In this document: positions 53,036 through 64,000 of the stretch, piece after piece
Layout: each line of letters starts with the position of its first letter
Numbering within the stretch: the first letter of the stretch is position 1
Source of the DNA: Neobacillus cucumis
Lineage (GTDB): Bacteria > Bacillota > Bacilli > Bacillales_B > DSM-18226
Direction of reading: 5' to 3'
Length of the DNA stretch: 64,000 nucleotides
Assembly (NCBI RefSeq): GCF_023715505.1
Contig: NZ_JAMBOH010000004.1
Span: 310,001 to 374,000 of the forward strand
Notes under the pieces: model-generated
Seen by the model: the letters and a program-made list of their open reading frames with translations, nothing else
Databases searched by the model: none
What the model was told of the DNA's origin: nothing
Program-made: the position numbers and the translations under genes

Positions 53036-54360
53036 AAAAAGTAAAAAGTACCTTTGGTTACCGTTCACGCAAATGAAAGATTACGATGAAAATCCGATCA
53101 TCATAGAAAGCGGGCAAGGGATAAAAATGAAAGACACAGATGGCAAAGAATATTACGATGGTTTTTCTGCATTGTGGTTGAATGTCCATGGTCACCGAAA
53201 AAAAGAATTGGACGAAGCGATTAAGAAACAGCTTGATAAAATTGCCCACTCTACTCTTTTAGGAATGACTAATATCCCGGCAACAGAGCTGGCAGAAAAA
53301 CTAATCGAAATTAGTCCAGAAAAACTGACTCGTGTTTTTTATTCAGATAGTGGTGCGGAAGCGATGGAAATTGCGCTCAAGATGGCGTTTCAATATTGGA
53401 TGAATATTGGAAGACCGGAGAAGCAAAAATTTATTGCAATGCATAATGGCTATCATGGCGATACAATTGGCGCCGTTAGTGTTGGTTCGATTGATCTTTA
53501 CCATCAAGTGTACGGACCGCTCATGTTCGAAAGCTATAAAGCTCCCATTCCATTTGTCTATCATTCTAAGAGCGGTGATCCAACGATATGCCGAGACGAA
53601 TGTTTACATATACTTGAACAGCTGCTAATCGAAAAACAACAAGAAATCGCTGCGCTTTCAATTGAATCGATGGTCCAGGGGGCTGGAGGAATGATTGTGA
53701 TGCCTGATGGATTTTTAGCAGGTGTCCGTGAGCTTTGTACAAAATATGATGTCTTAATGATTGTCGATGAAGTCGCAACCGGATTTGGCCGAACAGGAAA
53801 GATGTTTGCCTGTGAACACGAAGGGGTTCAGCCTGATTTAATGGCAGTCGGGAAAGGAATTACAGGTGGCTACTTACCAATTGCGGCAACCTTAACAACT
53901 GAGGAAATTTACCAAGCTTTTTATGATGACTACGATAAACTAAAAACCTTATTCCATGGTCATTCCTATACGGGAAACCAGCTGGGGTGTGCAGTGGCCC
54001 TTGAAAATTTACGTTTATTTGAAAAAGAAAACCTTGTAGAAGAGGTAGCCGAAAAGGCTAAGTATCTCCATAAATTACTTGAGGAGCTGAAATCGCTTCC
54101 TTACGTTGGTGACATCCGTCAGCTTGGGTTTATGTGTGGTATCGAGCTTGTTTTTTCAAAGGAAACGAAGGAGCCTTTACCGAAAGAAAAACGGATCGGC
54201 TATCAGGCTACACTGAAAATGAGAGAGCTAGGTATGCTAACAAGGCCATTGGGGGATACCATCGTCTTTATGCCGCCGCATGTGAGCACAAAGGAAGAAC
54301 TAAAAGAAATGGTTGCGATTATGAAAGAAGCGATCATCGAGGTGACAAATGAGGTGACAA

Positions 54361-54374
<14 letters not shown>
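53016..54374 (+). CDS. bioA: 8-amino-7-oxononanoate (DAPA) aminotransferase
   Basis: The 452-residue class III aminotransferase has [11 protein letters not shown] at its start, as in DAPA synthases, [16 protein letters not shown], the PLP pocket [15 protein letters not shown], and the PLP Lys280 in [10 protein letters not shown]. It converts KAPA to DAPA. In Bacillus subtilis this enzyme (also called BioK) uses lysine instead of S-adenosylmethionine as amino donor; the same is likely here. I take ATG 53016 (GGGAGGA before it) rather than the upstream TTG. It overlaps bioF by 14 bases. Confidence 0.93.
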
Positions 54375-57238
<2,864 letters not shown>

Positions 57239-57315
57239 AAGAGTTTAAAAGTTTTACAGAGATATGAGTGATGGATCTCTGTAAGATGATTGTGATTAAA
57301 TTAAAGGGGGCTGAC

Positions 57316-58524
57316 ATGAAAACAGATTTAAATCAAACATTACCACTTTCATTTACTACTACTGAGTTTTTTCAAAATCCTTATCCATTTTATGAAAAGC
57401 TTCGATCCATGCACCCAATCTATTGGGGAAACCTGTTAAAGTATCCGGGATGGTATGTGACAGGATATGAAGAAGCAATAACCATTCTTAAAGATACTCG
57501 ATTTAAAAATCGCACCCCGCTGCCCCAGACATCGAAAAAATATGAGCAGCTCAAAAACATCCAAAATAACATGATGCTTTTTAAAAATCAACCAGACCAT
57601 AAGCGGTTGCGTTTCCTGGTTAGTAACCTATTTACTCCTAGAATGGTGGAACATCTTCGTCCTTTTATCCAAGAAACGGTAAACGATTTACTGCACAAGT
57701 TTCAAAATAAGAAAACAATGGATGTGGTTTCCGATTTTGCGTTTCCTTTAGCAAGTCTCGTTATCGCGAAAATATTAGGAGTACCTCAAGAAGAGCGATA
57801 TCAATTTAGAGAATGGGCGGCAAGCTTAATTCAAACCATTGATTTTACCCGTTCGAGAAAGGCGTTAGATAATGGAAATGCAATTACTATAATCTTAAGG
57901 GATTATTTTAATGAACTAATTAAAATACGGAGACACAGCCCTGAAGAGGATCTTATCAGTTTGTTAATAAAGGAGGAACAGCAAGGGGACAGGTTAACAG
58001 ATGAGGAATTATTGGCAACCTGCATTTTACTTGTTATTGCCGGTCATGAGACAACAGTCAATCTTATTAGCAATTCGATCCTTACCTTATTGAAACATCC
58101 TAATCAACTGATGGAGCTAAAGAAAAAACCATTACTGATTGAAGGAGCGATTGAGGAGTGTTTACGCTATGAGAGCCCAACACAGATGACCGCTCGGATT
58201 GCTACTGAGGATATTGAGATCCACAATACAACTATTAAAAAAGGGGAACAAATATATATATTATTGGGAGCTGCCAATCGAGATCAGAATAAATTCCATG
58301 ATTCTCATTTATTCGACATAACGAGGAATCCGAATCCCCATCTTGCATTTGGATATGGCATGCATTTTTGTTTAGGTGCCCCGTTGGCACGTTTAGAAAC
58401 ACAAATTGCGATTAAATCATTCCTAGTTTGGAAAGACAACCTTCAATTAGCGGCTTCTGACTTGCAATGGAGAAAACTGATTGGATTTAGGTCGCTAAAC
58501 GAGCTGCAAATTATATTTGACTGA
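57316..58524 (+). CDS. bioI: cytochrome P450 BioI (pimelate-forming)
   Basis: The 402-residue P450 has AGHETT in the I helix, ECLRYESPTQMTAR with the ExxR motif, and the haem loop FGYGMHFCLGAPLARLE with Cys352. Blocks such as LKYPGWYVTGYEEA, MMLFKNQPDHKRLR and AASLIQTIDFTRSRKAL agree with Bacillus subtilis BioI (CYP107H1), which cleaves acyl-ACP to supply pimelate. I take ATG 57316 behind AAGGGGG. It lies 77 bases after bioB, as the last gene of the biotin operon. With BioW present as well, pimelate can be both made and activated. Confidence 0.93.
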   Translation: MKTDLNQTLPLSFTTTEFFQNPYPFYEKLRSMHPIYWGNLLKYPGWYVTGYEEAITILKDTRFKNRTPLPQTSKKYEQLKNIQNNMMLFKNQPDHKRLRFLVSNLFTPRMVEHLRPFIQETVNDLLHKFQNKKTMDVVSDFAFPLASLVIAKILGVPQEERYQFREWAASLIQTIDFTRSRKALDNGNAITIILRDYFNELIKIRRHSPEEDLISLLIKEEQQGDRLTDEELLATCILLVIAGHETTVNLISNSILTLLKHPNQLMELKKKPLLIEGAIEECLRYESPTQMTARIATEDIEIHNTTIKKGEQIYILLGAANRDQNKFHDSHLFDITRNPNPHLAFGYGMHFCLGAPLARLETQIAIKSFLVWKDNLQLAASDLQWRKLIGFRSLNELQIIFD

Positions 58525-58701
58525 GTTAGGATATAGAGATTGTATATTTGGAATGGTGAATCCAAGCGGTAAAAGAAAAAGGACACAACTATTCATCCGC
58601 TTTTTCATTTGTTCCTACCGCCATAATGTAATGATTATGAAAAATTCATTGATATCCTTAGTAAGACCCTATAAAAGGCCCTAGCAGCTAAAGGAGGGTA
58701 C

Positions 58702-58722
58702 TGAAAAACCTTCGGTTTTTCA
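58702..58722 (+). terminator. UUCG hairpin after bioI
   Basis: TGAAAAAC, C-TTCG-G, TTTTTCA: a stem closed by a UUCG tetraloop whose own 3' arm is the T-run. First of three hairpins in the 358-base gap between bioI and the LacI gene. Confidence 0.7.
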
Positions 58723-58741
58723 AAAATCTTTTTATCACCAC

Positions 58742-58793
58742 AAAAAAAGACGACTCTAAAATTCCAAAATGGGGATTTTAAGTCGTCTTTTTT
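58742..58793. terminator. long bidirectional terminator
   Basis: AAAAAAGACGACT (58743-58755) pairs with AGTCGTCTTTTTT (58781-58793); inner AAAATTCC / GGGGATTTT continues the stem with one mismatch. T-runs on both strands. Confidence 0.88.
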
Positions 58794-58811
58794 AATCTAA
58801 GGGGCACAAAA

Positions 58812-58853
58812 AACCCGAATAAGGGACTTTTTTAAGAGTCCCTTATTCGGGTT
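58812..58853 (-). terminator. terminator of the LacI gene
   Basis: A perfect 17 bp stem (AACCCGAATAAGGGACT / AGTCCCTTATTCGGGTT) with an 8-base loop. On the minus strand it lies just after the LacI stop and is followed by TTTTTT. Confidence 0.9.
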
Positions 58854-58882
58854 ATAGTTCATGTTACCAAACTAAGGTTTTT

Positions 58883-59941
58883 TTAGGCTTTTATTTCGCT
58901 TTCCGTTAGTGTTGAAACTACACATGATTTCCTTTCAATGATTTCTGTATCCACAAACAATTTAATCTTATCTGTGTCATTATTTTCAATCTGTTTTATA
59001 AGTTTTTCAACAGCAAGTAAAGCAATCCGGTCCTTTTTTACATGGATTGTCGTTAATTCAGGCGTTATCACTTGGGACTCAAATATGTTATCAAAACCAA
59101 TCACAGATACGTCATCCGGAACCCTAACGCCTAATTCATTAAGCGATTTTATAACGCTAATGGCCATATAATCAGCTTCGCAGAATAAAGCTGAAGGCAA
59201 TTGGTTTAACCGGTTTTTGATTTTCTCTTTAAACACATCCTGGGATGAAATCACTGTCGGGGATACTGAAAAGTAATTGGTTTCGGCAATCATTAACCCA
59301 TTTTCACTAAGTGCTTGTAAAAAACCCTTTTTCCTCATATCAAAATTATACATTCTCGTATTTGACCCTACATAACCAATTTGCTGATGTCCTAACTCCA
59401 TTAAGTATTGTCCTGCCTGGTATGCACCATATACGTTGTTCATGACGACAAAGCTTACGTCCAACGTTTCAAAACAAGTATCCAGCACAACAATATTTGG
59501 CTGTACACTGGCAACTAAATTAATTTGCTCTGGTGTTAAGTTTGTACCTAACAATAATATACCTGCAGACTTTTGTTCTTGTTCGAGTCGGGTTATTTCA
59601 TCTTGGAGGTTCTCTATACTGATTGAGGAAACCATAAGTGAATAACCACTGGTACCGATTTGTCTGTCAAGATTATGTATTAAATCCGTGAAAAAAGGGA
59701 GTGATTCATATTGCTCTGTTACAATGCCTGCATTTGTGACTGCTACAAATCTCAACAGTTTTGTGTTTAGCTGAACAAATTGATCAGCTTTAATAATTGG
59801 GCGTGGAATATATCCATGTTCCTGAGCGATTCGCAAGACCTTCTCACGTGTTTTTTGGCTGACACCATTTTTTCCATTCAACGCCAGAGAAACAGCGGAT
59901 TTCGAAACATTAGCTAATTTAGCAATATCATCTATTTTCAT
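58883..59941 (-). CDS. LacI-family transcriptional regulator
   Basis: The 352-residue protein has the LacI helix-turn-helix at 1-50 (IDDIAKLANVSKSAVSLALNG, then VSQKTREKVLRIA) and a periplasmic-binding-like sensor domain (about 60-340, with ILLLGTNL, MNNVYGAYQAGQYLMELGH, VIGFDN). It is a full-length repressor type. It is transcribed away from the isomerase-transketolase-kinase operon, across a 396-base gap with a palindromic operator candidate, so it most likely represses that operon and itself. The inducer is unknown. Confidence 0.94.
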   Translation of the reverse strand: MKIDDIAKLANVSKSAVSLALNGKNGVSQKTREKVLRIAQEHGYIPRPIIKADQFVQLNTKLLRFVAVTNAGIVTEQYESLPFFTDLIHNLDRQIGTSGYSLMVSSISIENLQDEITRLEQEQKSAGILLLGTNLTPEQINLVASVQPNIVVLDTCFETLDVSFVVMNNVYGAYQAGQYLMELGHQQIGYVGSNTRMYNFDMRKKGFLQALSENGLMIAETNYFSVSPTVISSQDVFKEKIKNRLNQLPSALFCEADYMAISVIKSLNELGVRVPDDVSVIGFDNIFESQVITPELTTIHVKKDRIALLAVEKLIKQIENNDTDKIKLFVDTEIIERKSCVVSTLTESEIKA

Positions 59942-60192
59942 TAATTTATTAACACCTGCCTAAGAGATAAAAAGATCATTAAGTTAGTTAAACTTTTTGT
60001 TTATTTTATTATAGCATATAACAAGCTGGTTTAGTTTTAATTTAGTTAATGTTTAGCTGCTGTTTAGATAAAAAAGTGTTTCTTATAAAGAAAACTTTAG
60101 ATTAATAGTAGATTTTCATACAATAAACATATAAAAATACTAAAATTTTAATAAATAAACAAATTAAATACTAAAATAATTTATAAAAATAA

Positions 60193-60262
60193 TTGACTAG
60201 TTATTTAATAGTTGCTATTATTTGTTCAAGGGTTTGGATGAAAACTAAAATTATTTAGTTTT
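60193..60262 (+). promoter_or_regulatory. promoter and LacI-type operator of the isomerase operon
   Basis: TTGACT (60193-60198), 17 bp, TATTAT (60216-60221). A palindrome AAAACTAAA-ATTA-TTTAGTTTT lies at 60241-60262, just downstream, where a repressor would block. Half-sites TTTAGTTTT and TTAGTTAA recur at 60028-60050 near the LacI start. The remainder of the 396-base gap (59942-60337) is AT-rich without a gene. Confidence 0.65.
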
Positions 60263-60337
60263 TTAAAAATAACATTTTTGTATGCGCTTTATTATTTTGG
60301 TGTTTATATTTTGAAATTGTTTGGGAGGCACATGAAA

Positions 60338-61774
60338 ATGGAAAAGATTAAACTTGGATTTGCGCCAACAAGAAGATTTGTATTTAGTAAAGAAGATGCA
60401 TTAAAGTATAAACATTTAATTAGAGAAAAAATAGAGAGCTTTGGCTTAGGCCTTGAAATTGTTGATTTGGAAGGGATCAATGAAGAAGGGTTGCTGCATG
60501 AGCGTTTAGAAGAACCAGCGATAATAAAGCGATTTAGAGATGCTGAAGTGGATGCATTATTTTTTCCACACTGTAACTTTGGTACTGAAGATATTGTTGC
60601 CCGTGTAGCCAAAGCGATCGGCAAACCTGTTCTGCTTTGGGGTCCAAGAGACGAAGCTCCATTGGAAGATGGGATGCGTCTTCGTGATACGCAATGTGGA
60701 ATGTTTGCAACTGGTAAAGTTCTGAGAAGATTTAACGTCAAATTTACATATATTACCAACTGCGCAGTTGACAGCCCTGTTTTTGAACGTGCCTTTAAAA
60801 ATTTCATTGCTGCAGCTAATGTTGTCAAGCAATTTAATAATCTACGAATCTTGCAAATTTCCACAAGGCCATCTGATTTCTGGTCCGTAATCTGTAATGA
60901 AGGTGAATTGTTGGAAATATTTGGCATTCAGATACATCCGATCACACTAGAAGAATTGAAAAAAGTAACCTTAAAAATCGAAAAGACAGACAGCCCGGAA
61001 TTAGATGAAGCAATGAGCTATATCAAGGAAAAGCTCGACTGGAGCGGCGTCACAGAACAGGATGTTCGACGGATCGCTTCCTTAAAAGTGGCAATGAAAC
61101 AACTTGCGGATGATACAAGAAGTACAGCTATTGCGATTCAATGCTGGTCAACCTTACAGGATATTATTGGCATCATGCCATGTTTGGCCAATGCCATTCT
61201 GACTGATGAACAAATCCCGGTAACATGTGAAACCGATATACATGGTGCGATTACATCGATTATGGTTCAAGCCGCTACCATGAATACTCAGCCAACCTTT
61301 TTCGCTGATATTACGATTCGTCATCCTGAAAATCCAAATGGCGAGCTGTTATTCCACTGCGGAAATTTCCCTGTTTCGTTAAGTGTAGAAGAAAAGCCAA
61401 AGTTAAACAAACACTTCTTATTTGACGATCATTCTCCAGGTACACATGAAGGGGAAATTAAGGGTGGAGAAATGACACTTGCCCGTTTTGACGGAGATCA
61501 TGGTGAATATTCAATCTTCCTTGGAAAAGCGAAGGGGATTGAAGGGCCGTTCTCGAGAGGATCGTATGTATGGGTAGAAGTAAATGACTGGCCATTGTGG
61601 GAAGAAAAGCTGGTAAAAGGTCCGTATATTCACCATTCAGTAGGTATCCATGCCAACGTGATTCCAGTCCTGTTTGAGGCATGCGAATATATCCCAGGGT
61701 TGAATCCTGATCCAGTAGACCCAACTGTAGATGAAATCAGAGCATGGCTTCGTGGCAGTGACCTTAATAAATAA
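60338..61774 (+). CDS. L-fucose/L-arabinose isomerase-like protein
   Basis: The 478-residue protein resembles the fucose/arabinose isomerase superfamily: FAPTRRFVF near the start, FFPHCNFGTEDIVARVAKAI, LLWGPRDEAPLEDG, IAIQCWSTLQ, and ETDIHGAITSIM. The last is a metal-ligand region of the family. Its members interconvert aldoses and ketoses. I take ATG 60338, 9 bases after GGAGG, rather than an upstream TTG. It heads an operon with the two transketolase subunits and an FGGY kinase, so its product is probably a ketose that is phosphorylated and then cleaved. The specific sugar is unknown. Confidence 0.82.
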   Translation: MEKIKLGFAPTRRFVFSKEDALKYKHLIREKIESFGLGLEIVDLEGINEEGLLHERLEEPAIIKRFRDAEVDALFFPHCNFGTEDIVARVAKAIGKPVLLWGPRDEAPLEDGMRLRDTQCGMFATGKVLRRFNVKFTYITNCAVDSPVFERAFKNFIAAANVVKQFNNLRILQISTRPSDFWSVICNEGELLEIFGIQIHPITLEELKKVTLKIEKTDSPELDEAMSYIKEKLDWSGVTEQDVRRIASLKVAMKQLADDTRSTAIAIQCWSTLQDIIGIMPCLANAILTDEQIPVTCETDIHGAITSIMVQAATMNTQPTFFADITIRHPENPNGELLFHCGNFPVSLSVEEKPKLNKHFLFDDHSPGTHEGEIKGGEMTLARFDGDHGEYSIFLGKAKGIEGPFSRGSYVWVEVNDWPLWEEKLVKGPYIHHSVGIHANVIPVLFEACEYIPGLNPDPVDPTVDEIRAWLRGSDLNK

Positions 61775-61792
61775 AGCGAGGAGGTAAAAAGA

Positions 61793-62623
61793 ATGAACAA
61801 AATTGAGTTTCTAAAACGGAAAGCAACAGAAATTCGAATGGAACTGCTAAAAATGATTTATGAAGCGGGTACGGGGCATACAGGCGGCTCTCTATCCAAC
61901 ACGGATATCTTAACAGTTCTTCACTATCATATTATGAATATTGATCCAAAAAAACCGAAATGGGAGGATCGTGATCGTTATGTCCAGAGTAAAGGGCATG
62001 CGGTTGAGTCGTACTGGGCGATTTTAGCAGACAAAGGATTTTTTCCGAAAGAAGAATTAAAGACATTCTCTCAATTTAATACTAGATTAATTGGTCACCC
62101 AAACAATAAAGTGCCTGGTGTGGAAATGAATACTGGCTCCTTGGGACACGGGCTGCCCATTTCAGTTGGCATGGCCTTGGCTGCCAAAATGGATGGAAAA
62201 TCGTATCGTGTCTATACCTTAATGGGAGACGGCGAACAGGCAGAAGGATCAGTTTGGGAAGGGGCTATGGCCGCTTCACATTACAAGCTGGATAATTTAG
62301 TAGCCATCATTGATCGCAATAGATTGCAAATCACTGGAAGTACAGAGGATGTTATGTCCCTTGAACCATTCGGGGATAAGTGGAGAGCATTTGGTTGGGA
62401 AGTTGTCGAGATAGATGGAAATGACGTTGAGCAATTGGTGAATGTTTTCGAGGAGGCTCCAAGGGTTATTGGAAAACCAACTCTCATTGTCGCCAATACA
62501 GTCAAGGGTAAGGGGATTTCATTTGCTGAAAATGTAGCGAAATGGCATCATCACGTACCGAGTCAAGAAGAATATCAATTAGCCATGGAAGAACTTTCTA
62601 AGCAATTGGAGGTGTTACAATGA
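61793..62623 (+). CDS. transketolase N-terminal subunit
   Basis: The 276-residue protein is the ThDP-binding half of transketolase only. It has GTGHTGGSLSNTDIL, the ThDP region RVYTLMGDGEQAEGSVWEGA with the GDG and later IIDRNRLQITG, and HHHVP near the C-terminus. Such split transketolases work as a pair with the pyrimidine-binding half encoded next. ATG follows AGGAGG. The stop overlaps the next start (ATGA), so the subunits are made in equal amount. In sugar catabolic operons these pairs act on particular ketose phosphates. Confidence 0.93.
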   Translation: MNKIEFLKRKATEIRMELLKMIYEAGTGHTGGSLSNTDILTVLHYHIMNIDPKKPKWEDRDRYVQSKGHAVESYWAILADKGFFPKEELKTFSQFNTRLIGHPNNKVPGVEMNTGSLGHGLPISVGMALAAKMDGKSYRVYTLMGDGEQAEGSVWEGAMAASHYKLDNLVAIIDRNRLQITGSTEDVMSLEPFGDKWRAFGWEVVEIDGNDVEQLVNVFEEAPRVIGKPTLIVANTVKGKGISFAENVAKWHHHVPSQEEYQLAMEELSKQLEVLQ

Positions 62624-63588
62624 GTATTGTTGCTCTAAAAAGTGCTAAAGGAAATAAGATTGCCAATCGTCAAGCCATCAGTGAGGTCTTACTAGATTTA
62701 GCGAAAGAAAATAAAGATATTTTAGTTTTAACGAGTGATTCTAGAGGTTCGGCCTCTCTTGTGAATTTTGGTAAGGAATTACCGGAACAAGTCGTCGAGG
62801 TAGGGATTGCAGAACAAAATCTCGTTGGGATTGCTTCAGGCTTGGCGGCTTCTGGTAAAAAGCCATTTGTTGCCTCACCAGCTTGTTTTTTAAGCATGAG
62901 AAGTATTGAACAAATTAAAGTAGATGTGGCGTATTCCAATACAAATGTTAAGCTAATCGGCATAAGCGGAGGCGTTAGCTATGGGGCGCTTGGGATGTCT
63001 CACCATTCTTTGCAAGATCTAGCCGTAACCCGTGCCATTCCTGGTCTGGATGTCATGATGCCAGCAGATCGTCATGAGGCGAAAAAAATGATTGAGGCAT
63101 TGGTAAAATATGATCGACCGGTTTATCTTCGAATTGGCCGCAATCCTGTAGAAGATTCATATGTTTCTGAAGACTATGATTTTCAAATCGGTAAAGCCGT
63201 TACGATGAAAGAAGGTACAGATATTACGATTATTGCAACAGGGGAGACAGTCAGAATTGCATTAGATTCCGCGGTAGCTCTTCAAATGGATGGCATTGAT
63301 TGCAGGGTCATAAATATGCATACAATCAAACCGTTAGATAAGGAAGCTATTCTGAATGCTGCTGAGGAAACAGGAAGAATTATCACCATAGAAGAGCATA
63401 GTATTTATGGCGGTTTAGGTTCAGCTGTTTCCGAAGTTGTTTCACAAAGTCACCCGGTTCCTGTTAAGATTCTTGGTCTTCCAGACGAACCTGCTATTGC
63501 CGGAAAAACAGCTGAAGTATTTGAATATTACGGATTAAGTGTTGACAATGTCAAGAAGGTTGCCATTCAGATGGTGAATAAAGGATGA
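62620..63588 (+). CDS. transketolase C-terminal subunit
   Basis: The 322-residue protein is the pyrimidine-binding and C-terminal half. The catalytic Glu lies in VEVGIAEQNLVGIASGLA, followed by MSHHSLQDLAVTRAIPGL and a transketolase C-domain with TGETVRIALDS and EEHSIYGGLGSAV. Together with the preceding gene it forms a complete enzyme. ATG overlaps the stop of the N-subunit by 4 bases, behind GGAGGTG. A kinase gene follows 10 bases later. Confidence 0.94.
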   Translation: MSIVALKSAKGNKIANRQAISEVLLDLAKENKDILVLTSDSRGSASLVNFGKELPEQVVEVGIAEQNLVGIASGLAASGKKPFVASPACFLSMRSIEQIKVDVAYSNTNVKLIGISGGVSYGALGMSHHSLQDLAVTRAIPGLDVMMPADRHEAKKMIEALVKYDRPVYLRIGRNPVEDSYVSEDYDFQIGKAVTMKEGTDITIIATGETVRIALDSAVALQMDGIDCRVINMHTIKPLDKEAILNAAEETGRIITIEEHSIYGGLGSAVSEVVSQSHPVPVKILGLPDEPAIAGKTAEVFEYYGLSVDNVKKVAIQMVNKG

Positions 63589-63598
63589 GGTGTTCCTA

Positions 63599-64000
63599 AT
63601 GTCTCACGAGCAATATATCCTTGCAATTGATCAAAGCACGTCAGGAACAAAGGTTTTGCTTGTTAATTCAAAAGGGCAAATCACTCATAAATGTTCTGCA
63701 AGTCATACTCAGCACTATCCTCAAACTGGATGGGTAGAGCACGACCCTGTTGAAATCTATGAAAATGTTAAAACCCTTTTAACAGAGATGGTACAAACCA
63801 TCTCTATTCCAGAAGATGAATTAGCTGTATTGGCCATAACCAATCAAAGAGAAACGGTAGTAGTTTGGGATAAAGAAACAGGGATCCCGGTTTACAATGC
63901 CATCGTTTGGCAATGCCGAAGAACATCAGATATGTGTGAAGAGTTGGAAGAACAAGGATATGAAACGATTATACAATCAAAAACCGGGTTAAAAGCAGAT
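63599..64000 (+). CDS. FGGY carbohydrate kinase, glycerol-kinase-like (3' cut by window)
   Basis: The 134 visible residues start YILAIDQSTSGTKVLLVN, continue with GWVEHDPVEIYENV and ITNQRETVVVWDKETG, and then read YNAIVWQCRRT. This follows the FGGY family and most closely glycerol kinases. The start ATG 63599 follows AGGATGAGGTG, 10 bases after the transketolase. In the operon it may phosphorylate the ketose made by the isomerase, or dihydroxyacetone/glycerol released by the transketolase. The rest of the gene lies beyond the window, so specificity cannot be judged. Confidence 0.88.
   Translation, partial: MSHEQYILAIDQSTSGTKVLLVNSKGQITHKCSASHTQHYPQTGWVEHDPVEIYENVKTLLTEMVQTISIPEDELAVLAITNQRETVVVWDKETGIPVYNAIVWQCRRTSDMCEELEEQGYETIIQSKTGLKAD

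Noticed and set aside
60304..60927. 207-codon open frame on the minus strand
   Set aside because: It lies wholly inside the isomerase-like gene, has no ribosome site and no recognisable protein features; it is a shadow of that gene.

Overview
The window reads as a chromosomal segment of an AT-rich Gram-positive Bacillaceae bacterium (Bacillus/Neobacillus-like). The evidence is the Bacillus-type biotin operon with BioW and the P450 BioI under a BirA-like operator, the cre-like catabolite boxes, the YesM/YesN-type two-component pair, the Lpl-type ABC permeases, AGGAGG-type ribosome binding sites and U-tailed terminators. No rRNA, tRNA, CRISPR array or intact mobile element was seen.

About 50 kb (1-50.5 kb) is a plant-glycan utilisation island. 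It holds GH78 alpha-L-rhamnosidases (1-1414 partial, 17511-20354), GH43 (10340, 20608), GH1 (9033), four GH3 genes (15571, 22249, 27037, 46682; the third carries two in-frame amber codons), GH30 (49214), a DUF5060/DUF4038-type hydrolase (43408), several esterases/deacetylases (6879, 13493, 29437, 30573, 45174), a beta-phosphoglucomutase-like HAD phosphatase, an isomerase/epimerase plus Gfo/Idh oxidoreductase pair, an MFS transporter, two paralogous solute-binding lipoproteins, one ABC permease pair and YesL. Almost all hydrolases lack signal peptides, so oligosaccharides or glycosides are probably imported and cut in the cytoplasm; only the two lipoproteins and the 29437 esterase look exported. 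Regulators are DeoR (1844), an AraC-type regulator fused to a GH39-like catalytic domain (2697), a stand-alone AraC (7824) and a histidine kinase/AraC-type response regulator pair (35413/37158).

Three recurring upstream motifs suggest three local regulons: (i) two AGTCG half-sites exactly 22 bp apart, 37-38 bp upstream of a -10 box, before the second GH43, both lipoproteins and the permeases; (ii) TTTGATTCGAGCAA-like boxes before GH1, GH78 and the 13.2 kb region; (iii) a GCCTnTTTTCAG box before the 13493 esterase and the HAD/GH3 operon. Many of these promoters have a poor -35, a good -10 and a cre-like site just downstream.

From 50.5 to 52.2 kb there is sparse sequence with an HU gene, a decayed IS21-type istA remnant and an unexplained palindrome-bearing promoter. 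At 52.2-58.5 kb lies the biotin operon bioW-bioA(K)-bioF-bioD-bioB-bioI. After three consecutive hairpins comes a LacI regulator (minus strand) divergent from a second sugar operon: an L-fucose/arabinose-isomerase-like protein, a two-subunit transketolase and a glycerol-kinase-like FGGY kinase cut by the window end. That set fits isomerase-kinase-transketolase catabolism of an unusual sugar. Other non-coding items are a 7 x 52 bp tandem array (34932-35295) with a diverged relative at 11911, a 20 bp degenerate array (1461-1574) and an AtuA-family gene remnant (31493-31891).
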